Assembly: GCF_030463535.1 (NCBI RefSeq)
Contig: NC_132881.1
Location: 48,501,576 to 48,565,575, forward strand
Direction of reading: 5' to 3'
DNA: 64,000 nt
Origin: Salminus brasiliensis
Lineage: Eukaryota; Chordata; Actinopteri; Characiformes; Bryconidae
The position numbers and the translations under genes were made by a program. The stretch's first letter is position 1. Every line of letters starts with the position of its first letter. Below, in pieces: positions 40,359-51,629 of this stretch. The notes beneath the pieces were generated by a model. It did no database searches and was not told the DNA's origin. It saw only the letters and a list, made by a program, of their open reading frames with translations.

Positions 40359-43300
40359 TTAATATTATCTAATCCCATATATTCCATATATCATCAATCT
40401 GAAGGTCCCACACACAGCTTGTCTAATTCCTGTAGGGAAGTGTTGACACTTGACTAAGACTCTTTAGAGTAGATACCACCAAGAACCTACTGACCCCATG
40501 CTGCCCAAAGCCAGGCGTGGGCTAGAGGGGTATAAAGCCCCCCAGCGTTGAGCTGTGGAGCAGTGGAAGAACTGTGTTCTCTGGAATGATGGTGGTGGAG
40601 CTCCATCCAGTACTCATCCAGGGATGAGTTGGAGAGTTGGAGATGATGAGGTGGGGTGATGATCATCATCCAACATCCTGACCTCACTTATAATCTATTG
40701 TTGCTGAATCCCAGTGCTCCCCTGAAGGAAGCCCAGTTTTTCCAGTTTCCCTCCCAGTTAAGTAGCTAACTTACAATTGTAAAGAGCAGAAAAGCATCTC
40801 AGCATGAACTACACCTCCAACCTTAAGGAGGATGAGCTACAACAGCAGAAGGCCACATTGGGTTCCACTTTTGTCAGCCAAGAACAGAAAGCTGAGGCTG
40901 CAGTGATTTTGGGATGAGTTGGGGATGATGAGGTGGGGAGGTGATCATCATCATCATCCAGCAGCATCATTCAATACCTCACTAATAACGCTTTTGTCAC
41001 TGAATGCAATCAAACACTCACAGCAATTCTCCAGAATCTAGTAGAGAGTCTTCATCCTTGGACAGTAGAGTTTACAGTTACTCCAACCAAAGTAGGATCA
41101 GGTCTTTTTAGTAGCCTTGATTTCAGAAGAAACAATGAATGAGCAGGTGTCCCAATACTTTTGTCCATATAGTGTATATTGAGGTCTATTTAGCCTATAA
41201 AGGTATAGATTAAGTCTATGAAAATATAATGAGGCCACAAAATAATAAATGACCTTGTGGCCATGCCTTAATATCAACTACCCTCCGTCTGGGTTTAAGC
41301 CTAGTCCTCCTAAGCCTAGTCCTCCTAAGCCTAGACTTAAGTCCTTTTTTAGACCCAGATAACGTCTTAAGAATATACAAAAATACTCTATTGGCATTAC
41401 AGTTTAGCCCAGGACTAGGCTTAATCCATGTGTGGGGAACCGACCCATAATGTTTAGTAATGATGGGTTGAATGGGTTCATTAGATGAAGAGCAGCAGAT
41501 GTAGAGTATAAATCACTGTGTTCAGTACTGGAGAGGATCTGAACTGTAGTTTATAATAAGAATCTGCTTCTACTGATTACATGTATCGTGATAAATATCG
41601 ATTATCGCTTAAAAAGTCTTTAAATATCATGATCTAGTATTTTTACCATATCGCCCAGCCCTAGTATAGTGCCGATCTGTAGTATTTGTGTGTGGTTGTG
41701 ATGTTTAGCACTGCTGTGCCTACTGAGGCTCTGTATTGACTTTATGCTCCAATTTGCTCTTCCAGTACTGATTCCCTGAGGAGCCATCCAGAAGATGAAG
41801 CTCCAGATCCAGATGTTGTGCCTCCAGATCCACAACTTGCAACTTTAAAGTGCGCCATACTTTTCTTTGTTATTTTTTTTTTATTTGCTAGTGTGCGCCC
41901 CCTTCATGTTCCCTGGTTTTCTCAATGCAGCATTGTCCATGGCATTTTTAATAGTATGGGGTGGGTAACCCTGGTCCTGGAGGACCCCATGCCCTGCACA
42001 TTTTAGTGGTTTCCTGCAAGAACACCACCTTCAACTCAGCAAGGGTCACGTGTCTTGGCAGAGGGTCCTCTAGGACTATGGTTGGCAAACATGGATTTAA
42101 GCTAGCATATCTCATGTCAGATGTGTTAGGCTTGAAAACTCCTGTGGGAATAGTCATGGTTTCTCCCATCAATGATCATGTAAACCTGGCATTCCCTTTA
42201 TCACTAAGTTAGCGATGTCCCTATCTGCAGCACCCTGCAGTATTTAGCTACAGAACATGACCCTCATGTGTACAGTAAAATGAGGTTGTCAGTGCCACCA
42301 GTGTATGAATTAGACCTGGTTATCAGGGCCACACACTGTTTGCAGTATTTCCCCCTTTGTTTTTCAGACTTCGGAAGAAAAGACAAGATTATAAAAAGAC
42401 TCTGATGCGAGAAAGCATTGGGAGACATGACATATATGCCAATGAAATGGTGAGTGCTATGGACCCCGCTGTGTAGAATTGGTTGGTCCCATATATAAGC
42501 CAATTATTTTTTACATGGCTCCCACTGGCCACTTTATCAGAAACCCCTACCTTGTGTTTCCACTCACTGGCCACTTTATTAGAAACCCCTACCTTGTGTT
42601 TCCACTCACTGGCCACTTTATTAGAAACCCCTTAATTTGTATCTCCACCCACTGGCCACTTTATTAGAAACCCCTATCTTACGCTTTCACCCTCTGGCCA
42701 CTTTATTAGAAACCCCTATCTTGCGCCTCTGTTCACTGGCCACTTTATTAAAAACCCCTATCTTGCTCTTCCATTTACTGGCCACTTTATTAGAAACCCC
42801 TACCTTGTGCTTCCACTCACTGGCCACTTTATTAGAAACCCCTACCTTGTGCTTCCACTCACTGGCCACTTTATTAGAAACCCCTAACTTGTGCTTCCAC
42901 TCACTGGCCACTTTATTAAAAACCCCTATCTTGCTCTTCCATTTACTGGCCACTTTATTAGAAACCCCCTATCTTGCGCCTCCGCTCACTGGTCACTTAA
43001 TTTGTATCTCCACCCTCTGGTCACTTTATTAGAAACCCCCATCTTCTGCTTTCACTCACTGGCCACTTTATTAGAAACCCCCTATCTTGCGCCTCCGCTC
43101 ACTGGTCACTTAATTTGTATCTCCACCCTCTGGTCCCTTTTTAGAAACCCCCATCTTCTGCTTTCACTCACTGGCCACTTTATTAGAAACCCCCATTTTC
43201 TGCTTCCACTCGCTGGCCAATTTATTAGAAACCCCTAACTTGCATTTCCACTCACTGGCCAGTTTGAACCCTTGGTGTTTTCTCTCTGTTGTAGGAGATG

Positions 43301-43588
43301 CTTGCTGTGGGCAGAAAGCCTGAAGATTCTTCAGATTTGGTACCTGAAGGGGAAATCGTCCTCACTTTCAATGTTGTGTATCCGGTTCTATTTGAGCGGG
43401 TATGACCTTCCAAACACCACAGTGAGAAATTGAGACACACCATTAAGTCAGCATTAGGTTTGATTGCGGATTTAAATAAAATAAAATATAATATTAAATT
43501 ATATCTAATAATATACAATTTGTTTCAAATCATTACTTTGATGCTATAACTAACTGTAATAAAGATGAGCAGAGTTGGTTATAAAATG

Positions 43589-43626
<38 letters not shown>

Positions 43627-46600
43627 CAGTTTAAGTACGTGAGGGCCTATCAGACTCTGCATGTTCTGGGCTCTCAGAAGCTGACGGAGTTGAGGGACGC
43701 CATCTGCTGCGTCAGCGACCTGCAGGTGTTCGGAGAATTCAGCAACACACCTGACATGGTGCCTCAGTTCATCAGCAAGGTCTGACTCCCTGTGTCTCCT
43801 TATGTGCTGTTCAGTAACTCAGATTAGATGCAGCCAATGATCCTAAAACATAAACACTGAGCTGACAGTTTATTAGACACGCCTACCTTATACTTACAAT
43901 CCCTGTAGCCCATCTGTTTCTACACAGTTCAGCAGCCCCCCTGTACCTCAGTCAGCAGGGCAGACGAGGAGCTGACTTTAGAAAACCTTTACTGAAGATG
44001 GACAGCACACGGTTCATAGGCGTGTTCCTAAATGCAATGCTTGGGGAAAAAAATAACAGGTTATCAAATATTCCCTCAGTCTTATTTATTTTCGTGAGAT
44101 TTTCTGAACGACTCTCTTCGTGCTTCTCTTCCGTAGCTGTTTTGTAACGTAGCCTTTTATGCTCATCATGAATGACGTTGGACACATTTGTAATTTTCCA
44201 GTTTCCAATTTATTCAGTGAAATCTGTGCGAAATGGTGGGAAAACTGAATCAAATGAAGCGATAAAATATGAAGAGTCAGAAGTGACTGTGGAGGAAACG
44301 GCCAACGGGACAAAACCCTCTTCAGAAAGTATTGGCAGTGTGGCGTGATGATTATCCACTTTTAATCCAGTTAAATTAGATATTAATTCTGTAATTTAAC
44401 CATTTTAAACAGATTAAACTGGTTTTAGAGGCTGACCTTCTGACTACGTCCAGGGAAGGTCAGGAAGGTCAGTGTTTTATAGAATACTGATTGGTCTTAG
44501 AAGGAAACTTCTCAGAAAAATTCATACCATACGTAAATCTGGCCTGTAATTTGGGTGGTCTTAGTATGGTTGAGGGCTCGGTGCTGAAACGCATGCATCA
44601 GACACAGCAGCTTTGCTTACAGAAGTGCAGATCATGTAGCAGCAGGTGGGCTACAGTCAGTAACTGTAAAACTGCAAAGGACCTATTTGGTTGGTGTTTC
44701 TAATAAACTGTCTGAAGAATACAGCTACAGTACAAACGGGAAGCTAGAAAGTGACTGTTGACAATTTTTCCATCTACTTTTGGTTTGCTTTGATAGGATC
44801 ACTATAAATCTGCCTTCTTCTTCTTCGAGGGAACCTTCTACAATGACCTGCGCTTTCCAGAATGTCGAGATATCAGCAAGTAAGCCCACCAAAACCCACT
44901 CAGTCAAAACAGATTCCTGGAAAACCTGGAAAATAAACATGCCCCAGTATTGAATCGTCCCTGAAAAATAACTTCGGAAAAGTCAGAAAATATCGTAATG
45001 AGCTCCTGGCATAATTTTATATAATAATATATAACACAAACTTTTATAGGAGCATGATTTTTCCCTATCTTGCGCTTCCACTCACTGGCCACTTTATTAG
45101 AAACCACTACCTTGCGTTTCCCCTCACTGGCCACTTTATTAGAAACCCCTATCTTCTGCTTCCACTCACTGGCCACTTTATTAGAAACCCCCATCTTGCG
45201 CTTCCACTCAGGGGGAGCTACGAATGGGTGGGTTAATTGCCTAAAACAAATAAATAAAAAAAAAGGGAAAATACCCCCCCCCCCCCAAAAAAAAGACACC
45301 ATCCAAAAGTTCCCAGAGAGCTCATGGATGCCTCACAGACACCTGAAGGAGCAGGGTAAACACCTGCACCTGTCACCGATCTAAATCCAGTAGTGTGGAA
45401 AGTGTCGTGACCCAGTTGTGACTAACCGCGAGTGGAGCAGTGGCCAGTGGCCGGTTTTCTCTGTAATGATGGTGCTCTAGCCAATACTTTGAGGATGAGT
45501 TGAGGTTCTGATCATTCTGCATCCTGACCTCACTAACGCTCTTGATGCTGAATGCAATCAAATCTACGCAACTATGCTCCTCCAAAATCTAGTAGAAGGT
45601 CCTCCCTGGACAGTAGAAACATGTTTCTCTGAACAGTAAGGTGTTTCTGGTGTCCCAATACTTTTGTGTGTGTATATATAGTGTCTCTATAGTGCAATGA
45701 TTAGCCACAACATTAAAACCACTGTATAACATTGATGATCTGGTTCTAGTGGCCCCTGTCAAGGGTTAAAAAAAATTATGTAGTGAATGAACAGTCAGTT
45801 CTTGAAAGTGAGGAAGGTGTTGAAGCAGGAAAAATGAGCAAGCTTAAGAATCTGAGACACTTTGACAAGAACTGAACTGTGAATGCAGTCAAATTCTCAC
45901 AACAGTGCAGAAAGCCTTCTCTGTCTAGACAGTAGAGACAGTTACTCCAACAAAAGCAGGCTAGGTTTTAACACCCTTGATTCTGGAAGAAACAATAAAT
46001 GAATAAGCAGCTGTCCCAATACTTTTGTCCATATACTTTATAATGATGAATCCGTTGCCCTTATAAAGTGAACAAATCCCAAATAAAAAAGCATTCATTG
46101 GTCAAAACTGCGTAAGTAGGTTCTAAGACAAAATTGCTTCCTAAGAATGTCTGGTGAACGAGGCCTACTCTGCCTGAAGCAGCTAATGAATGGTAAAGGG
46201 AGTGATTTGCCCCAGCCCCCGACCACCCAGGCCATGTAAACGTCCAGAGACTCAACAGCAAATCTCCAGTGGTTACATAAAGGCATGAAAAGGGTGAACT
46301 TTGATGTTATAGGAGAAAGGCATCAGGCTGGACAGCAGAACGAAACGTCTGTTAGGCCCTAAACTTTACACAAATGTCAGCTGAGTCTTGTGACCAATGT
46401 GTGAAATCCGTTTGGATGTGCAGTGTCCTGTTTAGGTCACACAAAAGGCCACAGTCTACATCACAAGGCTTGTCTGCCTGTGGACAGTGTGTGTGTAGAG
46501 TTAGATAACAGCCTATGGGCTCCTCTAAAGGCCTGGGGTATCCTGATTCACACTGATGCCACTAGCTAACCCATAGATAATGCCATTTAAATGGACGGAG

Positions 46601-49522
46601 GCTTCAGAGGCCGCCCTGCTGAGCAGTGGGTAATTCTTTTTTTTTCTCTCCGTCCTGAAGGACGACCCGGGAATGGACAAAGAACCACGACTTCCCAGAT
46701 TTTAAATCCACAAAGATGGAGGACACAACTTTCTACGACCTGAGAATGAAGGTGGGCTATCCATACCTGTACTGTCACCAAGGCGACTGCGAGCATGTGA
46801 TCATTCTCACTGATATCAGGTGAGGCTCTCACTGTTTTCTGTTGTTCTTTTATGTGGTCTTCGACCAGCCCTTTCCTAAATGTAGGGAATAGTGATTAGG
46901 GATTGTCTGTTCCCTTTAATAGTGTTCTAGTGCTCTACAGATATGACCCCCTGATCACAATTCCCTACACTGGAGCACTAGAAAAACTATTATAGGGAAC
47001 AGAAATGACCCCTAATCACTATTCCCTACATTGGAGCACTAGAACACTATTATAGGGAACAGAAATGACCCCTAATCACTATTCCCTACATTGGAGCACT
47101 AGAGCACTATTATAGGGAACAGAAATGACCCCTAATCACTATTCCCTACACTGGAGCACTAGAGAAACTATTATAGGGAACAGAAATGACCCCTAATCAC
47201 TATTCCCTACATTGGAGCACTAGAACACTATTATAGGGAACAGAAATGACCCCTAATCACTATTCCCTACATTGGAGCACTAGAGCACTATTATAGGGAA
47301 CAGAAATGACCCCTAATCACTATTCCCTACATTAGAGCACTATTATAGGGAAAAGAAATGACCCCTAATCACTGTTCCCTACATTAGAGCACTATTATAG
47401 GGAAAAGAAATGACCCCTAATCACTATTCCCTACATTGGAGCACTAGAGCACTATTATAGGGAAAAGAAATGACCCCTAATCACTGTTCCCTACATTAGA
47501 GCACTATTATAGGGAAAAGAAATGACCCCTAATCACTATTCCCTACATTGGAGCACTAGAGCACTATTATAGGGAAAAGAAATGACCCCTAATCACTGTT
47601 CCCTACATTAGAGCACTATTATAGGGAAAAGAAATGACCCCTAATCACTATTCCCTACATTGGAGCACTAGAGCACTATTATAGGGAACAGAAATGACCC
47701 CTATTCACTATTCCCTACATTGGAGCACTAGAGCACTATTATAGGGAACAGAAATGACCCCTAATCACTATTCCCTACACTGGAGCACTAGAGAAACTAT
47801 TATAGGGAAAAGAAATGACCCCTAATCACTATTCCCTACACTGGAGCACTAGAGAAACTATTATAGGGAACAGAAATGACCCCTAATCACTATTCCCTAC
47901 ATTGGAGCACTAGAACACTATTATAGGGAACAGAAATGACCCCTAATCACTATTCCCTACATTAGAGCACTATTATAGGGAAAAGAAATGACCCCTAATC
48001 ACTATTCCCTACATTGGAGCACTAGAGCACTATTATAGGGAAAAGAAATGACCCCTAATCACTGTTCCCTACATTAGAGCACTATTATAGGGAAAAGAAA
48101 TGACCCCTAATCACTATTCCCTACATTGGAGCACTAGAGCACTATTATAGGGAAAAGAAATGACCCCTAATCACTATTCCCTACATTAGAGCACTAGAAC
48201 ACTATTATAGGGAAAAGAAATGACCCCTAATTACTATTCCCTACCCTGGAGCACTAGAGAAACTATTATAGGGAAAAGAAATGACCCCTAATCACTATTC
48301 CCTACATTAGAGAACTAGAGCACTATTATAGGTACTGGATGGAGCTCCATCATCACTCCAGACAACCACACAGCCCAGTGCTGGGGGCCTCTCTATATCC
48401 CTCTAAACCACGCTCTGCATTGGGCATGGCGACCTTGGGGTCAACTGAACACCAGTGCCAGCAATAAGTGCATGCATTAATTCGATGGGCTGTCTGAATA
48501 CTTTTGAACATATAGAGTATAGAGTTATTGAATGTGTGTTTTATTTATTTTGTTCTGGTTGTGCTTATTAAACATGGATATGTGACGTTTCCTTTGTTGT
48601 TCTGACAGGCTGGCCCACAGGGATGACTGCCTGGATGCTAAGCTCTACCCGCTCCTGACCCACAAGCACAGGGTTGTGACTCGGAAGTGCTGCGTTTGCC
48701 ATCTTTACATCAGCAGGTCAGCATTTCATAGTTTATATGGACACACTTCTAATGATACTGACAATAGAATAGGACTCTCTGGAGCAGATCAGCTAGATGA
48801 ACCTATTGGCTCCATGCTGCCTAATGCCAGGCGTGGGCTAGAGGGGTATAAAGCCCCCCAGCATTGAGGAGCTGTGGAGCAGTGGAAGAACTGTGTTCTC
48901 TGGAATGATGGTGGAGGAGCTCCATCCAGTACTTTTGGGATGTTGGGGATGATGATCATCATCATCCAATATACTGACCTCACTAACACCGCTCTTGTCA
49001 CTGAATGCAATCAAATTCTCACAGCAATGCTCCTCCAGATTCTAGTAGAAAGTTTTCTTCTCTGGTCAGTAGAGACAGTTACTCCTACAAACGCAGGAGA
49101 AACTGTGATGATGATGGACTGCAGTTAGCTCCATGCTAATTGGTGGACTATAAGCTTCCATTGTTGGTTAGCTACATTAGCCTCATTGCTCCAGTTATAA
49201 GAAACACCAAACATAACTTGACTGATTAACCACATTTGGGATAATGAGTAAAACTGTGTCATTTTCATTCTTTAATTAATTCATTCATTCATTTATTTAT
49301 TAATTTCTGTACTTATTTTTACTGTTGCTTTACGACAGCTGTTTTTAGATGTACTATTTTTTGCTTTTTGACAGATGGATAACAACAAATGACGTTCTTG
49401 CTCCGACCGACCCCTGTCTGTTCTGTGATCAGTGCTTCCGAAAGTTGCACTACGACGAAGAGGGGAACAAACTGGGTGATTTCCACGCGTACGCTTACGT
49501 CGACCCAGGAGCGTTCAACTGA
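40076..49522 (+). CDS. snapc3: snRNA-activating protein complex subunit 3 (SNAP50), complete, 9 exons
   Basis: Exons: 40076-40296, 41766-41849, 42368-42449, 43295-43399, 43630-43779, 44797-44879, 46661-46819, 48609-48716, 49375-49522; 1140 nt, 379 residues plus stop, phase conserved throughout. The ATG has a good context (A at -3, G at +4). Recognisable blocks are [95 protein letters not shown], and a C-terminal Cys-rich part ([18 protein letters not shown]) ending AYVDPGAFN. These are the SNAPC3 family core and its zinc-binding-like C-terminus. The subunit helps SNAPc recognise the proximal sequence element of snRNA genes for Pol II and Pol III. The protein is a little shorter than human SNAPC3 (about 411 residues), with the N-terminus most divergent. 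Introns 3 and 7 are largely minisatellite. Confidence 0.95.
40308..40361. repeat. Poly-C and (AAT)n just inside snapc3 intron 1
   Basis: A run of about 14 C followed by about 12 AAT units, starting 11 bases after the exon 1 donor. The 536-bp duplicate begins 10 bases later. Confidence 0.95.
40371..41172 (-). mobile_element. Composite M1 element with 536-bp block, copy 2
   Basis: 40371-40906 is the near-identical partner of 36848-37383. It then continues with different M1 internal sequence (GGGATGAGTTGGGGATGATG) and ends at CCCAATACTTTTGTCCATAT. Lies in snapc3 intron 1. Confidence 0.85.
41455..41668 (-). mobile_element. M2 small transposon copy
   Basis: Shares AATCACTGTGTTCAGTAC, AGAGGATCTGAACTGTAG and ATATCATGATCTAGTATTTT with 9090-9395; ends CGCCCAGCCCTA. 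In snapc3 intron 1, about 100 bp before exon 2. Confidence 0.72.
42520..43262 (+). repeat. 42-bp minisatellite filling snapc3 intron 3
   Basis: About 17 copies of CTCACTGGCCACTTTATTAG followed by AAACCCCTACCTTGTGCTTCCA with small variants. It occupies most of the 845-bp intron between exons 3 and 4. Because 42 is a multiple of three, long meaningless open frames run through it. Confidence 0.96.
43591..43622. repeat. (TG)n at snapc3 exon 5 acceptor
   Basis: About 15 TG units followed by CGTGCAG and exon 5 (43630), standing where a pyrimidine tract is expected. Confidence 0.95.
43864..44712 (+). mobile_element. ~850-bp non-autonomous DNA transposon in snapc3 intron 5
   Basis: Imperfect terminal inverted repeats: GACAGTTTATTAGACAC on the left, GTTTCTAATAAACTGTC on the right (15 of 17 match). 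The inside has CAGTTCAGCAGCCCCCCTGT, GGCAGACGAGG and GCATCAGACACAGCAG, with no intact frame. The end resembles the unit of the 42-bp minisatellite (CCACTTTATTAGAAAC). Confidence 0.72.
45062..45212 (+). repeat. 42-bp minisatellite, short array in snapc3 intron 6
   Basis: About four copies of the unit seen at 42520-43262, same orientation, followed by poly-A and poly-C tracts near 45258-45295. Confidence 0.93.
45370..45664 (-). mobile_element. M1 small transposon copy, diverged
   Basis: Contains GTTTTCTCTGTAATGATGGT, TGCTGAATGCAATCAAATC, CTCCAAAATCTAGTAGAAGG and ends GTGTCCCAATACTTTTGTG. In snapc3 intron 6. Confidence 0.72.
45697..46033. mobile_element. M3 fragment followed by a partial M1 copy
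   Basis: 45697-45885 has the M3 end (TTAGCCACAACATTAAAACC) and the TTGAAGCAGGAAAAATGAGC block. 45885-46033 has TAGACAGTAGAGACAGTTAC, TCCAACAAAAGCAGG and the M1 terminus CCCAATACTTTTGTCCATAT. In snapc3 intron 6. Confidence 0.68.
46878..48335. repeat. 60-bp minisatellite with higher-order structure in snapc3 intron 7
   Basis: About 25 forward copies of ATTGGAGCACTAGAGCACTA, TTATAGGGAACAGAAATGAC, CCCTAATCACTATTCCCTAC, with shorter ~52-bp variants lacking one GGAGCACTA part. The first stretch (46970-47330) repeats as trimers; a later stretch (47322-47660) alternates long and short units. A single inverted unit (46878-46940) stands at the left edge. Each unit carries TAGGGAA...TTCCCTA, a 7-bp inverted repeat. 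Confidence 0.95.
48335..48521 (+). mobile_element. M1b fragment
   Basis: CTGGATGGAGCTCCATCATC, CCACGCTCTGCATTGGGCAT and an end TGAATACTTTTGAACATATA, resembling 21795-22142. It abuts the minisatellite and precedes snapc3 exon 8 by about 90 bp. Confidence 0.65.
48733..49098 (-). mobile_element. M1 small transposon copy
   Basis: From GACAATAGAATAGGACTCTC through GGGGTATAAAGCCCCCCAGC to GTAGAGACAGTTACTCC. The terminus with CAAAAGTATTGGG is lost. In snapc3 intron 8. Confidence 0.82.
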
Positions 49523-49745
49523 TCCCGGCTTATAGGAGCAAATGGACTGATTCACTGCTGTGCAGTATTGCCTTTTCCACATTCCCATGTTTAAATAACA
49601 GCCACTGTATCACTTCTCTCATTTATCTCAGGGTTAAAGAACAGGTTCCGTATTTCAGAGCGTCTAGTGGGAGAAAGAGGCTTCTTCTGTTTTCTGATCT
49701 CTTGTTTCTGTTCAGGTTTGATGTGAGGTGGTATTCTGCATGGAT

Positions 49746-49751
49746 AATAAA
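49746..49751 (+). terminator. Polyadenylation signal of snapc3
   Basis: AATAAA lies 224 bases after the snapc3 stop codon, in unique-looking sequence; the first such hexamer downstream. Cleavage is expected shortly after. Confidence 0.7.
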
Positions 49752-49936
49752 GCAATAATGGAATTACACCGAGGTCCTCAGTACTAAGGGTGCTTGTGTG
49801 TAAAGAACTGGTACCTTGTGATGAAGCCAGAGCTACAAATCATAGAGCTGCAGTGTTTTTCCCAACATCATCAAATCTTACAAAGAGGGCCTTATTCACT
49901 GCCTCTGCAGTAGTGTCCAATAACAGTGGAGAATAT

Positions 49937-50165
49937 TCACTGTAGTGTTCTAGTGCTCTAATGTAGGGAACAGTGATTAGGGGTCATTTCTGTTCCTTAT
50001 AATAGTGTTCTAGTGCTCTATTGTAGGGGATAGTGATTAGGGGTCATTTCTGTTCCCTATAATAGTGTTCTAGTGCTCTATTGTAGGGGATAGTGATTAG
50101 GGGTCATCTCTGTTCCCTATAATAGTGCTTTAGTGCTCCAATGTAGGGAATAGTGATTGGGGATC
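49937..50165 (-). repeat. 60-bp minisatellite, inverted array 1
   Basis: About four copies of the reverse complement of the snapc3 intron 7 unit (GTAGGGAATAGTGATTAGGG, GTCATTTCTGTTCCCTATAA, TAGTGTTCTAGTGCTC). It lies 190 bp beyond the predicted snapc3 polyadenylation signal. Confidence 0.95.
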
Positions 50166-50279
50166 AGGGTGAATGAGAGCTAGGAAGGAAAATGAACAGC
50201 TCATGTGTTCCTAACTGACCTTTGTGCTTTCCTCCTCGGGCTAGAAGTCTCTATTCTGAACCCCATTATCTGTGGAGAT

Positions 50280-50307
<28 letters not shown>
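50280..50307. repeat. (CA)n microsatellite
   Basis: About 14 CA units in the intergenic region. Confidence 0.93.
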
Positions 50308-50312
<5 letters not shown>

Positions 50313-50504
50313 CACTTGCAGCTGTGAAACGCATCCCTCCTGAGAGTCAGAGCATGTGATGCTGAATGTGAAAACCAGTCATCCATCAATATTTAACGCC
50401 TCCGTTACGTCACTGTCCGCAGCTGAGGATTGGGGCACAGCCGGACAGCATGTGACCAATTCTGTCCACACTGGAATCCGAGGGTTTCTTGCTATCTCTA
50501 ATAA

Positions 50505-50757
50505 CACCCATAACATTAAAACCATCTTCTCAATCCCTGAGTATGTCCCTCTTGTGCCGCCACAACAGCTCTGACCATTTGAAGGAAGGACTCCCCAAGG
50601 CCTCTGAAGATGTCCTGTGATATCTGGACGCCTCTAGACGTTAGCAGCAGATCCTGTAGGTTGTGAGGTGGGACTTGGGCGCCCATGACTCGTCGCCTCC
50701 TTTGAGCACTTTCAGTAGGTACTGACCACTGCTTTCCAGGAAGCCACAAACTTCCTC
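50505..50757 (-). mobile_element. M3 small transposon copy
   Basis: Starts CCATAACATTAAAACCATCT and carries GGCCTCTGAAGATGTCCTGT, GGACGCCTCTAGACGTTAGC and GTACTGACCACTGCTTTCCA. Confidence 0.72.
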
Positions 50758-51187
50758 AAGACTTCTTCAGTCCACAGGGCTTCTTTCCGAGGTTCTTTGG
50801 TAACGTCAGATGAGGACGCAGGGAGGGCTTTCTTCTGATGACTGCTGCCATGAAGGTGATACGAGTGCAGGAGTTGCTGCACAGTAGAACAGCGTCTCCA
50901 GGGTCTGCTCCGGCTGTTGCTGTCAGAAAGGGGCTCTGATTCGCCTTCCTATCGATCCTACTAGCAGTTCTCTCTGATGGTCTTCTTGGACTTTCAGACC
51001 TCAGGCTGACCTCCACCGCTTACGGTTACGTTAACGGTCATTTCTTAATTCTGTTAGGAACTGAGGAATCTGCTCCTGAGAACACCCTGCTATCTTCTCA
51101 CGGCCTTCTCCTTTTCTGTGAGCATCAGTTGAGCATCATCTCACTCACGTTTCATCTTCTAGGGCTTGACGCCACATTTACCTTAAT

Positions 51188-51526
51188 TCAGTGTAGGGAA
51201 TAGTGATTAGGGGTCATTTCTGTTCCCTATAATAGTGTTCTAGTGCTCCAGTGTAGGGAATAGTGATTAGGGGTCATTTGTGTTCCCTATAATAGTGTTC
51301 TAGTGCTCCAGTGTAGGGAATAGTGATTAGGGGTCATTTCTGTTCCCTATAATAGTGCTCTAGTGCTCCAGTGTAGGGAATAGTGATTAGGGGTCACTTC
51401 TGTTCCCTATAATAGTGTTCTAGTGCTCCAGTGTAGGGAATAGTGATTAGGGGTCATTTCTGTTCCCTATAATAGTGTTCTAGTGCTCCAGTGTAGGGAA
51501 TAGTGATTAGGGGTCATTTCTGTTCC
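51188..51526 (-). repeat. 60-bp minisatellite, inverted array 2
   Basis: Nearly six regular copies, same orientation as 49937-50165 and opposite to the intron 7 array. More homogeneous than the intron array. It is followed by a scrap of retroposon tail (GAGTCTTGGTTCCTTTCAAG) and an M1 scrap at 51558-51628. Confidence 0.95.
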
Positions 51527-51629
51527 CCTTTTGAGTCTTGGTTCCTTTCAAGGTTCCTTTCGACCCCCAGCATTGAGGTGGTGGAGCTCCATCCATAACT
51601 TTTAGGATGAGTTCCCTGACCTCACTAAC

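Noticed and set aside
42637-43032. 131-codon open frame with a 14-residue periodicity
   Set aside because: The 42-bp DNA unit is a multiple of three, so frames stay open by chance; the region is the interior of snapc3 intron 3.
46936-48335. CRISPR-like regular array
   Set aside because: There are no unique spacers: the whole 52-60 bp unit repeats, and the context is a vertebrate intron.
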